Of a DNA stretch of 56,791 bases, positions 25,077-33,354 are shown in pieces. Below the pieces are notes generated by a model. The model saw only the letters and a program-made list of their open reading frames with translations. It was not told the origin of the DNA and did no database searches. Position 1 is the stretch's first letter. Each line of letters opens with the position of its first letter. Made by a program: the position numbers and the translations under genes. Source of the stretch: Anaerolineae bacterium (GTDB lineage: Bacteria > Chloroflexota > Anaerolineae > 4572-78 > J111); contig JAGRBY010000002.1 in the NCBI GenBank assembly GCA_020433835.1, positions 1-56,791 on the forward strand. The letters are read 5' to 3'.

Positions 25077-27513
25077 AGACCTTATGGACCAGCTTGCGGG
25101 TCTGTTTTCTGACCTCAAAGACGTCCCGCCGGCCAGGTCTGATCAAGCCGAAGCAAAATCACCACCCCGTCGCCAGCGGACTCCAGCCCGACTGGGCGAA
25201 GAGACCCTCTTCACCACAAAACAGATTGCGACCAATGCGCCCGAGACGAATAGTGTCTCTGAGGCTAAACCGGAGACGTTGCCCACCGTAGTGGCACCGG
25301 AACCGACCGCGGTTCGATCCAAAACTGTCATTCACTGGCCCCTGCTGTTGGGGGCTGTTTTAATGACATTAGGGGTGATTCTGCTGGTTATGATGGGTGC
25401 TCCCATCTTTTCAACATTTACTAACCCTGAGCCTACTTCAAATGCGATTGCTTTGGCCGTATCGCAGACTTCAACCCCAACGGCTACCGCCAGCGCTACA
25501 CCGACCCAACCGCCGACAACACCCGCCAAAGCATTGGCTATTGCTGAGGCAACGTCTACGCCCACGCCCCTCGCCGGGGGAGGCTCTTTACTGTTAAAGC
25601 CAAGCTCGTACGATACCGGCTGGTTGGTTAGTGAAGAAAAAAGCGAACTATTTGAGACCGCACCGGCAAACCACTTTGGCGACTCTTTCCTTTATAGTGG
25701 TGTTCTAGAAGGAAAAGTATATATGGGCGCTTTTCAGTTTGATCTGCGCAATATTCCGCGCGGCTCTCAGGTACATGCCGCCGGTTTGAATTTGGTTGGG
25801 CTGCGTGCCGATCAACTCGACCAGGCGCAAAACGGTGAATGGCAGCTTCAAATGCTGGCCTCCGAAATCGACGACCGCTGGAGTGATCATCATTATCAGC
25901 AGATTGCCAACAGCCAGGTTATTTACACCTTCGAACCGCTCCTCTATACGGAAATGTTGGCCGAAGAAACCGATTACCATTTTGAGTTTGACGCCCAGGC
26001 TCTGGCATTTTTAGAGCAGCGCATCTTGCAAGGCGGAGACAACTTTGGACGCAAAATTTCTTTTCGCTTAGTTGGGCCTACCAAAGGCGAGGACAACTTA
26101 TTTGCCTGGGACAGCGGTTATGGTCCGGCCAGCAAGGGTAAAGGGCCGGAACTGTTCCTGAGCATTGGCCCACCACCGGCAGAAACGCCGCTGCCCTACT
26201 ACGTGGTTATCACCAGCACCCCAACACCGCAGAATATTGTTACCGCCGCCGCCATATCGGTTAAGATGACCGCCCAAGCCGAAAAAGAGGGAACCGCCAC
26301 TCCGTTGCCGCCTAACTGGATTACGCCTTTTGCCGTTACCGCCACCCCACCACCCGAAAATGCGGCCACCGCACAAACGATGCATGATATCGCTACGGCC
26401 ATCGCCCTGACCACCGGCGAACCGCCGGCGTTGGTCTTGGCTACCGCCACCCCGACCTTTGTTATCGTGACCAGCACGCCTACGGCCGAAACCATTGAAA
26501 CGGCAGTGGCCGTGGCCCTGCGCACCACCAACGAAGCGGCCCAATATGGAACCGCTACCCCGCTGCCCGAAAACTGGGTCACGCCGGCGGTTGTGACCGT
26601 TACACCAACACCGGAAAATGATGCTACGGTTCAATATCATAAAGCGGTGGCGTTAACCACCGGCACGCCAACCCCTATGCCCGCCAATGTTCAAACGGCA
26701 ACAGCCACACCGGTGTTAGTAGCTATGGATCCTCTGGCGGTTCCAACCGCTACGGCTACGCCTTCACCGACACCGCAAACCATCCCCCCGGCGCTGCTGG
26801 GGAAGATCATCTTCCTCTCTGATCGCGAAGGTGCTACCGAAGAAGAACGGGCCAGAGCCGACCGGCTGGGGGTTAAACCGGAAGTTATCCCCGCAGCGTA
26901 TGTACTTGATCCGGAAACGGGTGAGTTCTCGCGGCTAACCGATATCTGGCCTTATCAGGTCGTTACTGCCCGCGAGGGATGGTCGGCCAATGAAACCTAC
27001 CAAACCTATGTAAAACAACTGTTATGGACCAATGTCAAAACGCCCAGCGGTAACAAGGCCACCGAAGTATTTGCCGTACACTACTATGATTATGAATACA
27101 ATGTTGAGCGAGCCGTAACAAACTTTGGCACCGGCATCGCCTATGATCCGGTTTGGTCGCCGGTTAGTAATGAGATAGCCCTGGTAGCCACGGAAAGCGG
27201 CAATGATGAAATCTGGCGCATCAACCACGACGGTACAGATCCGGTGCAGCTTACCAAAAACAGTTGGGAGTGGGACAAACACCCCACCTGGTCGCCCGAT
27301 GGGCAGCAGATTGTCTTCTACTCAAACCGAACCGGCAACAACCAGATTTGGATTATGAACAAAGACGGCAGCGACCAACGCTTACTGATGGCCCCAAATC
27401 CTTACAACGACTTTGATCCGGTCTGGGTCAAAAGCCTTATTCCGGCCCCTGCTTTAGAACGCCAGCCCGATTGGCGTTTTGTAAAGCCGGAGGGAGAAGC
27501 ACCGGCACGATAA
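25066..27513 (+). CDS. Membrane-anchored protein with T/P-rich repeats and TolB-like propeller
   Basis: 815 residues. A TTG start with AGGAG 10 nt upstream; an ATG at 25084 is an alternative. Residues 1-85 are cytoplasmic and charged; one membrane helix (VIHWPLLLGAVLMTLGVILL) lies at about 88-112. Outside: a T/P/S-rich stalk, a beta-rich domain at about 165-335 of DNRLRE type (SSYDTGWL, FLYSGVLEGKVYMGAFQFDL), then two imperfect repeats of about 60 residues (TSTPT ... GTATPLPxNW ... TPxPEN), and a C-terminal TolB/WD40-like part with SPVSNEIALVATESG and PTWSPDGQQIVFYSNRTG. The start overlaps the ParA-like ATPase gene, so its cytoplasmic tail may be the partner of that ATPase. Function unknown. 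Confidence 0.8.
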   Translation: MENKDLMDQLAGLFSDLKDVPPARSDQAEAKSPPRRQRTPARLGEETLFTTKQIATNAPETNSVSEAKPETLPTVVAPEPTAVRSKTVIHWPLLLGAVLMTLGVILLVMMGAPIFSTFTNPEPTSNAIALAVSQTSTPTATASATPTQPPTTPAKALAIAEATSTPTPLAGGGSLLLKPSSYDTGWLVSEEKSELFETAPANHFGDSFLYSGVLEGKVYMGAFQFDLRNIPRGSQVHAAGLNLVGLRADQLDQAQNGEWQLQMLASEIDDRWSDHHYQQIANSQVIYTFEPLLYTEMLAEETDYHFEFDAQALAFLEQRILQGGDNFGRKISFRLVGPTKGEDNLFAWDSGYGPASKGKGPELFLSIGPPPAETPLPYYVVITSTPTPQNIVTAAAISVKMTAQAEKEGTATPLPPNWITPFAVTATPPPENAATAQTMHDIATAIALTTGEPPALVLATATPTFVIVTSTPTAETIETAVAVALRTTNEAAQYGTATPLPENWVTPAVVTVTPTPENDATVQYHKAVALTTGTPTPMPANVQTATATPVLVAMDPLAVPTATATPSPTPQTIPPALLGKIIFLSDREGATEEERARADRLGVKPEVIPAAYVLDPETGEFSRLTDIWPYQVVTAREGWSANETYQTYVKQLLWTNVKTPSGNKATEVFAVHYYDYEYNVERAVTNFGTGIAYDPVWSPVSNEIALVATESGNDEIWRINHDGTDPVQLTKNSWEWDKHPTWSPDGQQIVFYSNRTGNNQIWIMNKDGSDQRLLMAPNPYNDFDPVWVKSLIPAPALERQPDWRFVKPEGEAPAR

Positions 27514-27521
27514 CGAAGAAA

Positions 27522-27559
27522 GCGTTAGTAGAACAAACTTAAGTTTGTTCTACTAACGC
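27522..27559. repeat. Perfect 38-bp palindrome
   Basis: The 19-bp half GCGTTAGTAGAACAAACTT is followed with no spacer by its exact complement. It lies 8 bp after the TolB-like gene. A smaller palindrome GACAAGTC-GCT-GACTTGTC is at 27585-27603, and a CCCTCTCTCCCT/AGGGAGAAGGG repeat near 27652-27675 follows, so the whole 197-bp gap is repetitive. The sequence TTTGTTCTACTAA is shared with 17610. Confidence 0.85.
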
Positions 27560-27710
27560 CAACCACGCCGTAACCGAAAAGTAAGACAAGTCGCTGACTT
27601 GTCCCAACCAGATTGAGACGACAACGAGCACAAAAATCTTCAGCCTTTACCCCCTCTCTCCCTAAGGGAGAAGGGTTGGAGGTGAGGGCTATTTATACGG
27701 GAGACAGACT

Positions 27711-29357
27711 ATGAATGAAGGTATGGATTTGCGCCAGTATCTGGCCCTGGGCAAGAAATGGTGGTGGCTCATCATCATTTGCCTTTCTATTGGGGCCGTT
27801 ATTGGCTTTGCAACCACTCCACAAGCGGTGCCCAGCTACCAGGCCACCACGACCCTGGTAGTAGGAACCTCTATTCAAACTACAAATTTTGATACAACCG
27901 ATCTGCGTAACAGCGTCCAGTTAGCCAAAACCTATGCCAATATGGCCCAACGTCAGCCGGTAATCCAGGGGGTAATTGATACATTACACCTCAAGCAAAA
28001 TTGGAAGGCCTTAGCCAACCAGCTTACTATTGTTAATGTGCCGGAGACGCAGTTGCTGGAAATTACGGCTACCTCAACCTCGGCAGCAGAGGCCAAAGCG
28101 ATTGCCGATGAGATTGCCAACCAGCTTATTGCGCTTAGCCCTTCGGCTATCCAGGAGAAAAAAGATACCGAAAGCCGGCAGTTTGTTCAACAGCGGCTGG
28201 CCGATCTGCAAAGCAAAATAGAAGCCGGACAAGAACGCTTAAACACGCTTGAAGCCACGATGCAAGGGTCTCTCTCGGCCGATGAGATTCAAGAATTACA
28301 AACAGAAATTACCAATTTAGAAAAATTAATCTCCGACTGGGAAAACACCTACACCCAACTCTTTATCTTTCTAGAAACCGACAAAGCACCAAACAATCTG
28401 GCTTTGTTTGAATCGGCCCAGGTTAACACCGGTTCAACAGCCGCTTCCCCCAGCCGAAATGCTCTTCTGGGCGGTTTCTTGGGTTTGATTGTGTCTTTAG
28501 GCATCATTTTTCTGGTTGAATATATGGATGACACGATCAAAGCAACACCGGATATAACCAACACGCTCGAATTAACATCGCTGGGTCGGGTAGATAAAAT
28601 TGACGGCAAACTGCCTTATGACCGCTTGTTAGTGGGGCAAGATCCCTTCTCGCCTATTTCTGAAGAGTATCGCATTATCCGCAGTAACCTTCAGTTTATG
28701 TCCGTTGACTATCCGCTTAAATCAATCTTGATTACCAGCCCCTCGCCGGCGGAAGGTAAAAGTATTACGGCGGCCAACTTAGGCATCGTCATGGCTCAGG
28801 CCGGCTTCAAAACGGTTATTGTCGATACCGACTTGCGGCGTCCCGTGCAGCACAAACTTTTTCAACTGGCCGATGCAGCCGGCCTAACCGACCTACTCCG
28901 CTCTTCGGCCACAAATATCGATCCTTATCTTAACCCTACGCCTATTAACAATCTGTATGTTATGACCAGCGGCACCATTCCGCCTAACCCATCCGAACTG
29001 CTCGGCTCGCAGCGTATGGCCGATTTTGTGGAGGCCCTGCGGGATATGGCCGATATTGTCATTTACGACAGCCCTCCGGTTTTAGCCGTAGCCGATGCGC
29101 TGGTGTTATCAAACCAGGTCGATGGTGTGGCTGTGGTCGTTCAAGCCAAAAAGACCCGCCTTGAGTCGGCCCGGCAAGCTTTGATGACGCTGCATCAGGG
29201 GGGAGCCTATATCATTGGCGGCATCTTAAACCGAAGTAAAGAGAAAAGCGCCGGGTATTATCAGTATTATCACCACGGTTCAACCAACGGCCACGTCCCC
29301 GCACATTCACCAATTCCGGCCGAACCCCAGCGCCATCGCCAGAAATCACCCTTTTAA
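27711..29357 (+). CDS. Wzz-type chain-length regulator fused to BY-kinase
   Basis: 548 residues. N-terminal Wzz module: first membrane helix at about 17-37 (WWWLIIICLSIGAVIGF), an external coiled-coil part, and the second helix at about 245-270 (FLGLIVSLGIIFLVEYM). Kinase module: Walker A at about 341-352 (SPSPAEGKSITAANLG), A-prime IVDTDLRRPVQHK, Walker B MADIVIYDSPPVL, and a Tyr cluster YYQYYHHG close to the C terminus for autophosphorylation. It controls chain length with the Wzy-like protein. A GGGAGA ribosome site precedes the ATG. Confidence 0.92.
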   Translation: MNEGMDLRQYLALGKKWWWLIIICLSIGAVIGFATTPQAVPSYQATTTLVVGTSIQTTNFDTTDLRNSVQLAKTYANMAQRQPVIQGVIDTLHLKQNWKALANQLTIVNVPETQLLEITATSTSAAEAKAIADEIANQLIALSPSAIQEKKDTESRQFVQQRLADLQSKIEAGQERLNTLEATMQGSLSADEIQELQTEITNLEKLISDWENTYTQLFIFLETDKAPNNLALFESAQVNTGSTAASPSRNALLGGFLGLIVSLGIIFLVEYMDDTIKATPDITNTLELTSLGRVDKIDGKLPYDRLLVGQDPFSPISEEYRIIRSNLQFMSVDYPLKSILITSPSPAEGKSITAANLGIVMAQAGFKTVIVDTDLRRPVQHKLFQLADAAGLTDLLRSSATNIDPYLNPTPINNLYVMTSGTIPPNPSELLGSQRMADFVEALRDMADIVIYDSPPVLAVADALVLSNQVDGVAVVVQAKKTRLESARQALMTLHQGGAYIIGGILNRSKEKSAGYYQYYHHGSTNGHVPAHSPIPAEPQRHRQKSPF

Positions 29358-29422
29358 GAACAATCTGACCGACTCTTTTATTTATACCCCGGACGAGCCG
29401 GAACCAAAAGCGCAATAAAAGT

Positions 29423-29490
29423 CGCCAAGACGCAAAGGCCGCAAAGTTTTTTGATTTATTTTTTCTTGGCGAACTTTGCGCCTTAGCGGT
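29423..29490. repeat. Imperfect inverted repeat in the Wzz-kinase to DUF4012 gap
   Basis: CGCCAAG (29423-29429) pairs with CTTGGCG (29465-29471), and CGCAAAG/CTTTGCG motifs occur in both flanks. A T-rich stretch lies between them. It is a dispersed-repeat-like element without coding potential; any termination function is unclear. Confidence 0.5.
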
Positions 29491-29547
29491 TCGTTTTCTT
29501 GCTCAAAATGCAAGAAGTTGTTTGGTTAGATACCTTTGAGATAGTCG

Positions 29548-31566
29548 ATGAAAATCATAAAATCCGGTCGCGCAGATAACATTATCGCTCGTCAGCGCTT
29601 CGCTTTGAAACGTTCGGCTTTATTAAGCCATGTTCTCATTTATCTGGGACTGGTCGCGCTGGGCCTTGTACTGATCCTGGGCGTTACAAAAAGTTATCGT
29701 ATTTACGCCGCCTATCAAAAAATAAGTACTGAAATAGACAGTCTGCAAGCCATCACCGCCACCGATATCAGCTCCATTTCAGAACAAGATATGGCTCAAC
29801 AAACAGCAACCCTGAGCCGGATGGCTGAGCAGTTTGCAATTTTGCAGCGCGAGATTGAACCCCTACACCCTATTCTCGACAGCCTGGAGTGGGTACCGGT
29901 TTATGGAGGCGATCTTCAAGCAGCGCCAACCCTGGTTGCAACCGGGTACAATGTCAGCCAAGCTCTGGTTATTCTGGTTGAGCCGCTCAGCGATGCTGTC
30001 GTAAAAATACAAGCGCCCAATTGGCTATCCGAAACAGCCGTTCAATTGAACAATGCCCGACCGGAAATTGAACTCGCTTTGGCCCTCCTACGGCAAAGCC
30101 AGGCTGATCTTGAAACCATCCCGGTGGAGAAGCTTTCACCAGCGCTGGCCGATAAGGTTAAACATTTACAGCAGCTGCTCCCGCCTATAACCTCAGGCAC
30201 AGCGTTTGCGCTTCAACTGCCGGCCTTACTGGGCATGGAGTCGCCCCAAACTTACCTTATCCTCGCCCCTAACGCCGATGAGCTGCGCCCGATTGGCGGT
30301 TTTGTCACCGTGGCCGGCCACATCACCTTTGATCAGGGCCGCATTGTCGATTTTTCAATTCACAACAGCCCTGAGATCGACAAAATCACGGATGATTATC
30401 CCTATCCTCCTGAGCCGCTTTATAACTATATGGAAGCCGGTTACTGGCTTATCCGAGATGTAACCTGGTCACCTGACTTTCCATCAATGGCCGAAACGGC
30501 AATCGATTTGTATGAGATGGGCCAAGGTATTCGGCCTGATGGCGTTATAAGCCTCGATCAATACGGTTTAGCGCAACTACTACGAGCTTTTCAGCCGCTC
30601 AGCGTTGATGGGGAGCAGGTAACCAGCCAAAACGTCATCAAGCTGATGCGCTGGCACTGGTCGCCGGCAGCCTGGAACGGGTACGAGGGAGCCTGGGCAC
30701 CCCAGCGCAAAACGTTTCTCATCGAGTTAGGGCAAACCCTGCGGCAAACCATCGAACAGCAGCCTTCAACCATCACGCTGCCCGTTCTCTTTCGCTCGGT
30801 GCAGCAGGCGCTGGCGGAGAAACATTTGCTGATTTACCTGCACGATCCTGAGCAGCAAAGCATGCTGGCTGATGAAAACCGCTCTGGAGTCATCCACCCC
30901 GGCGATGGTGACTATCTCATGATGGTCGATGCCAATTTGGGGTTCAACAAAGCCAGCGCCGTGGTGCAGCGGGGCTTAACGTACGATATTGTATTAGCCA
31001 CCGATGGCAGCGCCAAAGCACACACTCGCTTAACCTATCAGCATCAGGGCCAAAATCGCTCTGAGCCGTGTGTTCTCTTGGGTAGTCATGGCACGCTTTA
31101 TGAAGATAATATGCATTTTTGTTATTGGAATTACATGCGGTTGGTCACTCCGGCGGCGGCCAAGCTGATCAGCGGGCCGAGCATGGTGGTTGAGGGTCAA
31201 TATTTGCTGCGCGGTGAAACGACCACGGGCAAGATTGACGTGGAATCCATTTCAGATAAGCAAAGTTGGGGCCAACTGTTTTTACTGGCTCCCGGTGACA
31301 CGGCTTCGCTTGATTTTGTTTATGATCTGCCGGCCGGTACTGCCCGGTTACGTAACGAAGGGTTATGGGAATATACGTTGTATCTGCAAAAACAGCCGGG
31401 AACCTTACAGACAAAGACCGCAATCACCATCACCTTACCCGACGGTGCCGCCTTTCATCACAGCCAACCCGCACTGGAAACAAACGGCCAGACGCAAACC
31501 TTTATGACAGAGTTAAAAACCGATCAAGAGATTAGGCTCTATTACACCGTTTCGGAGAAGGAGTAA
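29548..31566 (+). CDS. DUF4012 family protein
   Basis: 672 residues. One N-terminal membrane helix (about 27-50, LSHVLIYLGLVALGLVLILG), then a coiled coil to about 115. The DUF4012 core is at about 225-420: TYLILAPNADELRPIGGFVT, GRIVDFSIHNSPEID, and RDVTWSPDFPSMAETAIDLY are the family signatures. The C-terminal third (about 470-665) is beta-rich and ends in KTAITITLP. The protein is anchored and mostly outside the membrane. DUF4012 members recur in polysaccharide loci of Gram-positive-type and Chloroflexota genomes, but biochemical function is not known to me. It is coupled to the next gene by a 5-bp gap. Confidence 0.85.
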   Translation: MKIIKSGRADNIIARQRFALKRSALLSHVLIYLGLVALGLVLILGVTKSYRIYAAYQKISTEIDSLQAITATDISSISEQDMAQQTATLSRMAEQFAILQREIEPLHPILDSLEWVPVYGGDLQAAPTLVATGYNVSQALVILVEPLSDAVVKIQAPNWLSETAVQLNNARPEIELALALLRQSQADLETIPVEKLSPALADKVKHLQQLLPPITSGTAFALQLPALLGMESPQTYLILAPNADELRPIGGFVTVAGHITFDQGRIVDFSIHNSPEIDKITDDYPYPPEPLYNYMEAGYWLIRDVTWSPDFPSMAETAIDLYEMGQGIRPDGVISLDQYGLAQLLRAFQPLSVDGEQVTSQNVIKLMRWHWSPAAWNGYEGAWAPQRKTFLIELGQTLRQTIEQQPSTITLPVLFRSVQQALAEKHLLIYLHDPEQQSMLADENRSGVIHPGDGDYLMMVDANLGFNKASAVVQRGLTYDIVLATDGSAKAHTRLTYQHQGQNRSEPCVLLGSHGTLYEDNMHFCYWNYMRLVTPAAAKLISGPSMVVEGQYLLRGETTTGKIDVESISDKQSWGQLFLLAPGDTASLDFVYDLPAGTARLRNEGLWEYTLYLQKQPGTLQTKTAITITLPDGAAFHHSQPALETNGQTQTFMTELKTDQEIRLYYTVSEKE

Positions 31567-31571
31567 ACAGG

Positions 31572-32531
31572 ATGAGAGATATCGTGAAGCTTAAAAATAA
31601 ATCGCCCCTGATTATTTTATTGGGTATGGCCTTATTTATAATCGGCTTGTTTTGGAACAGCGGGCAGATGCCCAGTTGGGCGCAAGGTCAGCCGCCCGGC
31701 ACGGCCCCCACACGCATTCCTACCCCAGCCAACAATGATGATAATGACGATCAGGGCGATGATGATGACGGCGTTTCATCGGCACCGGGCCAGGTTGGCA
31801 GGCCGGGGCAAGGTACCGTTCAACCGGGCGACGGCAACGGTGGCGCGGCCTTGGCCGACCTGAGCCTGAAGAAGTTTGTGGATGATCCGCTGCCGGAGGT
31901 TGGCCAGGTTATTACCTACTCCATTGTTATCAGCAACAGCGGGCCGGCCGATGCGGTTGATGTGCTCGTCCTCGACCAGCTGCCGGTGGGGGTTGTTTAC
32001 AGCGAGTCGGTGGCAACACGCGGCAGTTACAGTATTACCACCGGATTATGGAATATTGAGCTTATCACGGTCACAGAGTGGCTTACGCTTGATGTAATTT
32101 CCATTGTCACCGGTACAGGCCGCATTACCAACACTACCGAAATCACGGCCGCCTCTCCCACCGACCCTGACTCGATACCGGCTAACACCGTTATTATTGA
32201 GGACGACTGGAATTATGTGGTCATCACGCCCAGTTTGTCTATCAACCTAGACGAAAACAATAATGATGGCCAGGATGAAGATGAGGAGCCAGAAGACGAA
32301 AGTAACGCCTCTTTCATTGATCCGTCACAGAAGGTTGATGGCGAGCCGGCTATTAAACCGGACAGAGCCAATTCTGCTCTGCCGCCCCTGCAAATTCCGG
32401 CAGATATCGCCAAAAATGAGACGCCGGTCAGTATTATCGAGCAAGTTGAAACCATTCCCTATGTTTGGCCGATGCTCTTGGTAAGTGGCGTGTTGTTAAT
32501 TACGGCCGGAGTCTGGTTGGCGAGACGATAA
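31572..32531 (+). CDS. DUF11-domain surface protein
   Basis: 319 residues. An N-terminal signal-like helix (SPLIILLGMALFIIGLFW) is followed by an acidic linker (DDNDDQGDDDDG), then a DUF11/CARDB-like beta domain at about 95-210: LADLSLKKFVDDPLPEVGQV, TYSIVISNSGPADAVDV, then TEITAASPTDPD. A second acidic linker (NNDGQDEDEEPEDE) leads to a C-terminal helix (WPMLLVSGVLLITAGVWLA) with RR at the end, the layout of a surface protein fixed at its C terminus, but no LPxTG-like motif. The last gene of the locus before a terminator. Its role is probably structural in the envelope; inferred. Confidence 0.8.
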   Translation: MRDIVKLKNKSPLIILLGMALFIIGLFWNSGQMPSWAQGQPPGTAPTRIPTPANNDDNDDQGDDDDGVSSAPGQVGRPGQGTVQPGDGNGGAALADLSLKKFVDDPLPEVGQVITYSIVISNSGPADAVDVLVLDQLPVGVVYSESVATRGSYSITTGLWNIELITVTEWLTLDVISIVTGTGRITNTTEITAASPTDPDSIPANTVIIEDDWNYVVITPSLSINLDENNNDGQDEDEEPEDESNASFIDPSQKVDGEPAIKPDRANSALPPLQIPADIAKNETPVSIIEQVETIPYVWPMLLVSGVLLITAGVWLARR

Positions 32532-32541
32532 CGCTATAACG

Positions 32542-32619
32542 GGACTTACGCAGTTACAAAGGTGACAGTCACTTGGACGCCCTCAATAAGTGACTGTCAC
32601 CTGACTTTTGCGTAAGTCC
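32542..32619. repeat. MITE-like element, copy D of the GTGACWGTCAC family
   Basis: 78 bp. Outer inverted repeats GGACTTACGCA (32542-32552) and its complement (32609-32619) are perfect. Inner arms AGGTGACAGTCACTT (32560-32574) and complement (32588-32602) are also perfect. No ORF. It is the most symmetric copy and defines the family: outer ACTTACGCA-type ends around an inner GTGACWGTCAC hairpin. Confidence 0.85.
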
Positions 32620-32644
32620 TGTATACGTAAAAACGCTACGTTTA

Positions 32645-32694
32645 AGCGGCAGCCCTTAACCGATTGAATGGCTAAAGGGCTGTCGCTTTTTTTA
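32645..32694 (+). terminator. Rho-independent terminator of the polysaccharide locus
   Basis: The stem AGCGGCAGCCCTTAACC pairs with GGCTAAAGGGCTGTCGCT around an 8-nt loop, with one wobble and one bulge, followed by seven T residues (32687-32693). It ends plus-strand transcription just before the convergent restriction-modification genes. Confidence 0.85.
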
Positions 32695-33354
32695 TTTAAC
32701 GTGAAAAAGAACAGCTGCCCAGGGCCGGTAGATTTTGTCCGTATGTTGATGAGACAAAGCTAACCCCAACAGAGTTGGTGCAGCCAGAAAATTATTAATC
32801 AACCGCTCTAGCGCATCGAAATCGCGACGAAGCTGCCAACTGCGTTCGGGTTGGGCGCGATGATGCAGCATAATAAAAAGGCGGTTGCCGGTATGGTAAC
32901 GGCCTTGTTTTGATTGGTGCTGATATTGCCACAAGGCCAGATGGTGCCGGTTTTGCCAGGCGTATTTAAGCGTTTCGGGATAGGCGCGCGGAAAGCGGCT
33001 TATCTTCAAATCGAAAGGGATGCCGCGCAGGTAGAAATCGATGGTATGGTGTTTTGTGTCCGGCTCGGCTTCAACATCAGGGTGCGCCAGAAAGGTTTGC
33101 AGGATTTGGTCGTGGGTGTGGTGGTTATACCAGCGCCGAATGGTATATGCGCCAAATAGTTCCGGATCGATTTGCTCAGCTTGGGCAATGTGTGTAATAT
33201 GGTGCCATAACTGCGAAAGCAACAGCGTTTGGTACACGAAGTTGCTGAGTTGATCCCAATGATTGCTCTGTGCCCTACCCCAGGGCGGCATCTTTTTGAG
33301 CTTATTTAGCTCACGACGGATGATATCAGTCTGGGGGGTCACAACAAGCCTCAA
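32692..33354 (-). CDS. Putative restriction endonuclease (PD-(D/E)xK-like)
   Basis: 220 residues, basic, His- and Trp-rich, no membrane segment. A candidate nuclease site is D106 ... D115-x-K117 in TIDFYLRGIPFDLKISRF, with hydrophobic strands on either side as in the PD-(D/E)xK fold. The gene starts on the last four bases of the methyltransferase gene (ATGA), so both are translated from one mRNA. This pairing is what suggests a restriction enzyme; I do not recognise a named family. It would cut unmodified DNA at the sequence the methyltransferase protects. The alternative is a different accessory nuclease or a regulator. Confidence 0.6.
   Translation of the reverse strand: MRLVVTPQTDIIRRELNKLKKMPPWGRAQSNHWDQLSNFVYQTLLLSQLWHHITHIAQAEQIDPELFGAYTIRRWYNHHTHDQILQTFLAHPDVEAEPDTKHHTIDFYLRGIPFDLKISRFPRAYPETLKYAWQNRHHLALWQYQHQSKQGRYHTGNRLFIMLHHRAQPERSWQLRRDFDALERLINNFLAAPTLLGLALSHQHTDKIYRPWAAVLFHVK

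Noticed and set aside
26098..26640. 180-residue Gly-rich minus-strand ORF
   Set aside because: Shadow of the T/P-rich repeats of the 815-residue protein; periodic codons create a long antisense frame.
29358..29418. Possible frameshifted C terminus of the Wzz-kinase (readable tail ending DEPEPKAQ in the +1 frame)
   Set aside because: The protein already ends with a Tyr cluster as expected; the tail is short and could be chance.
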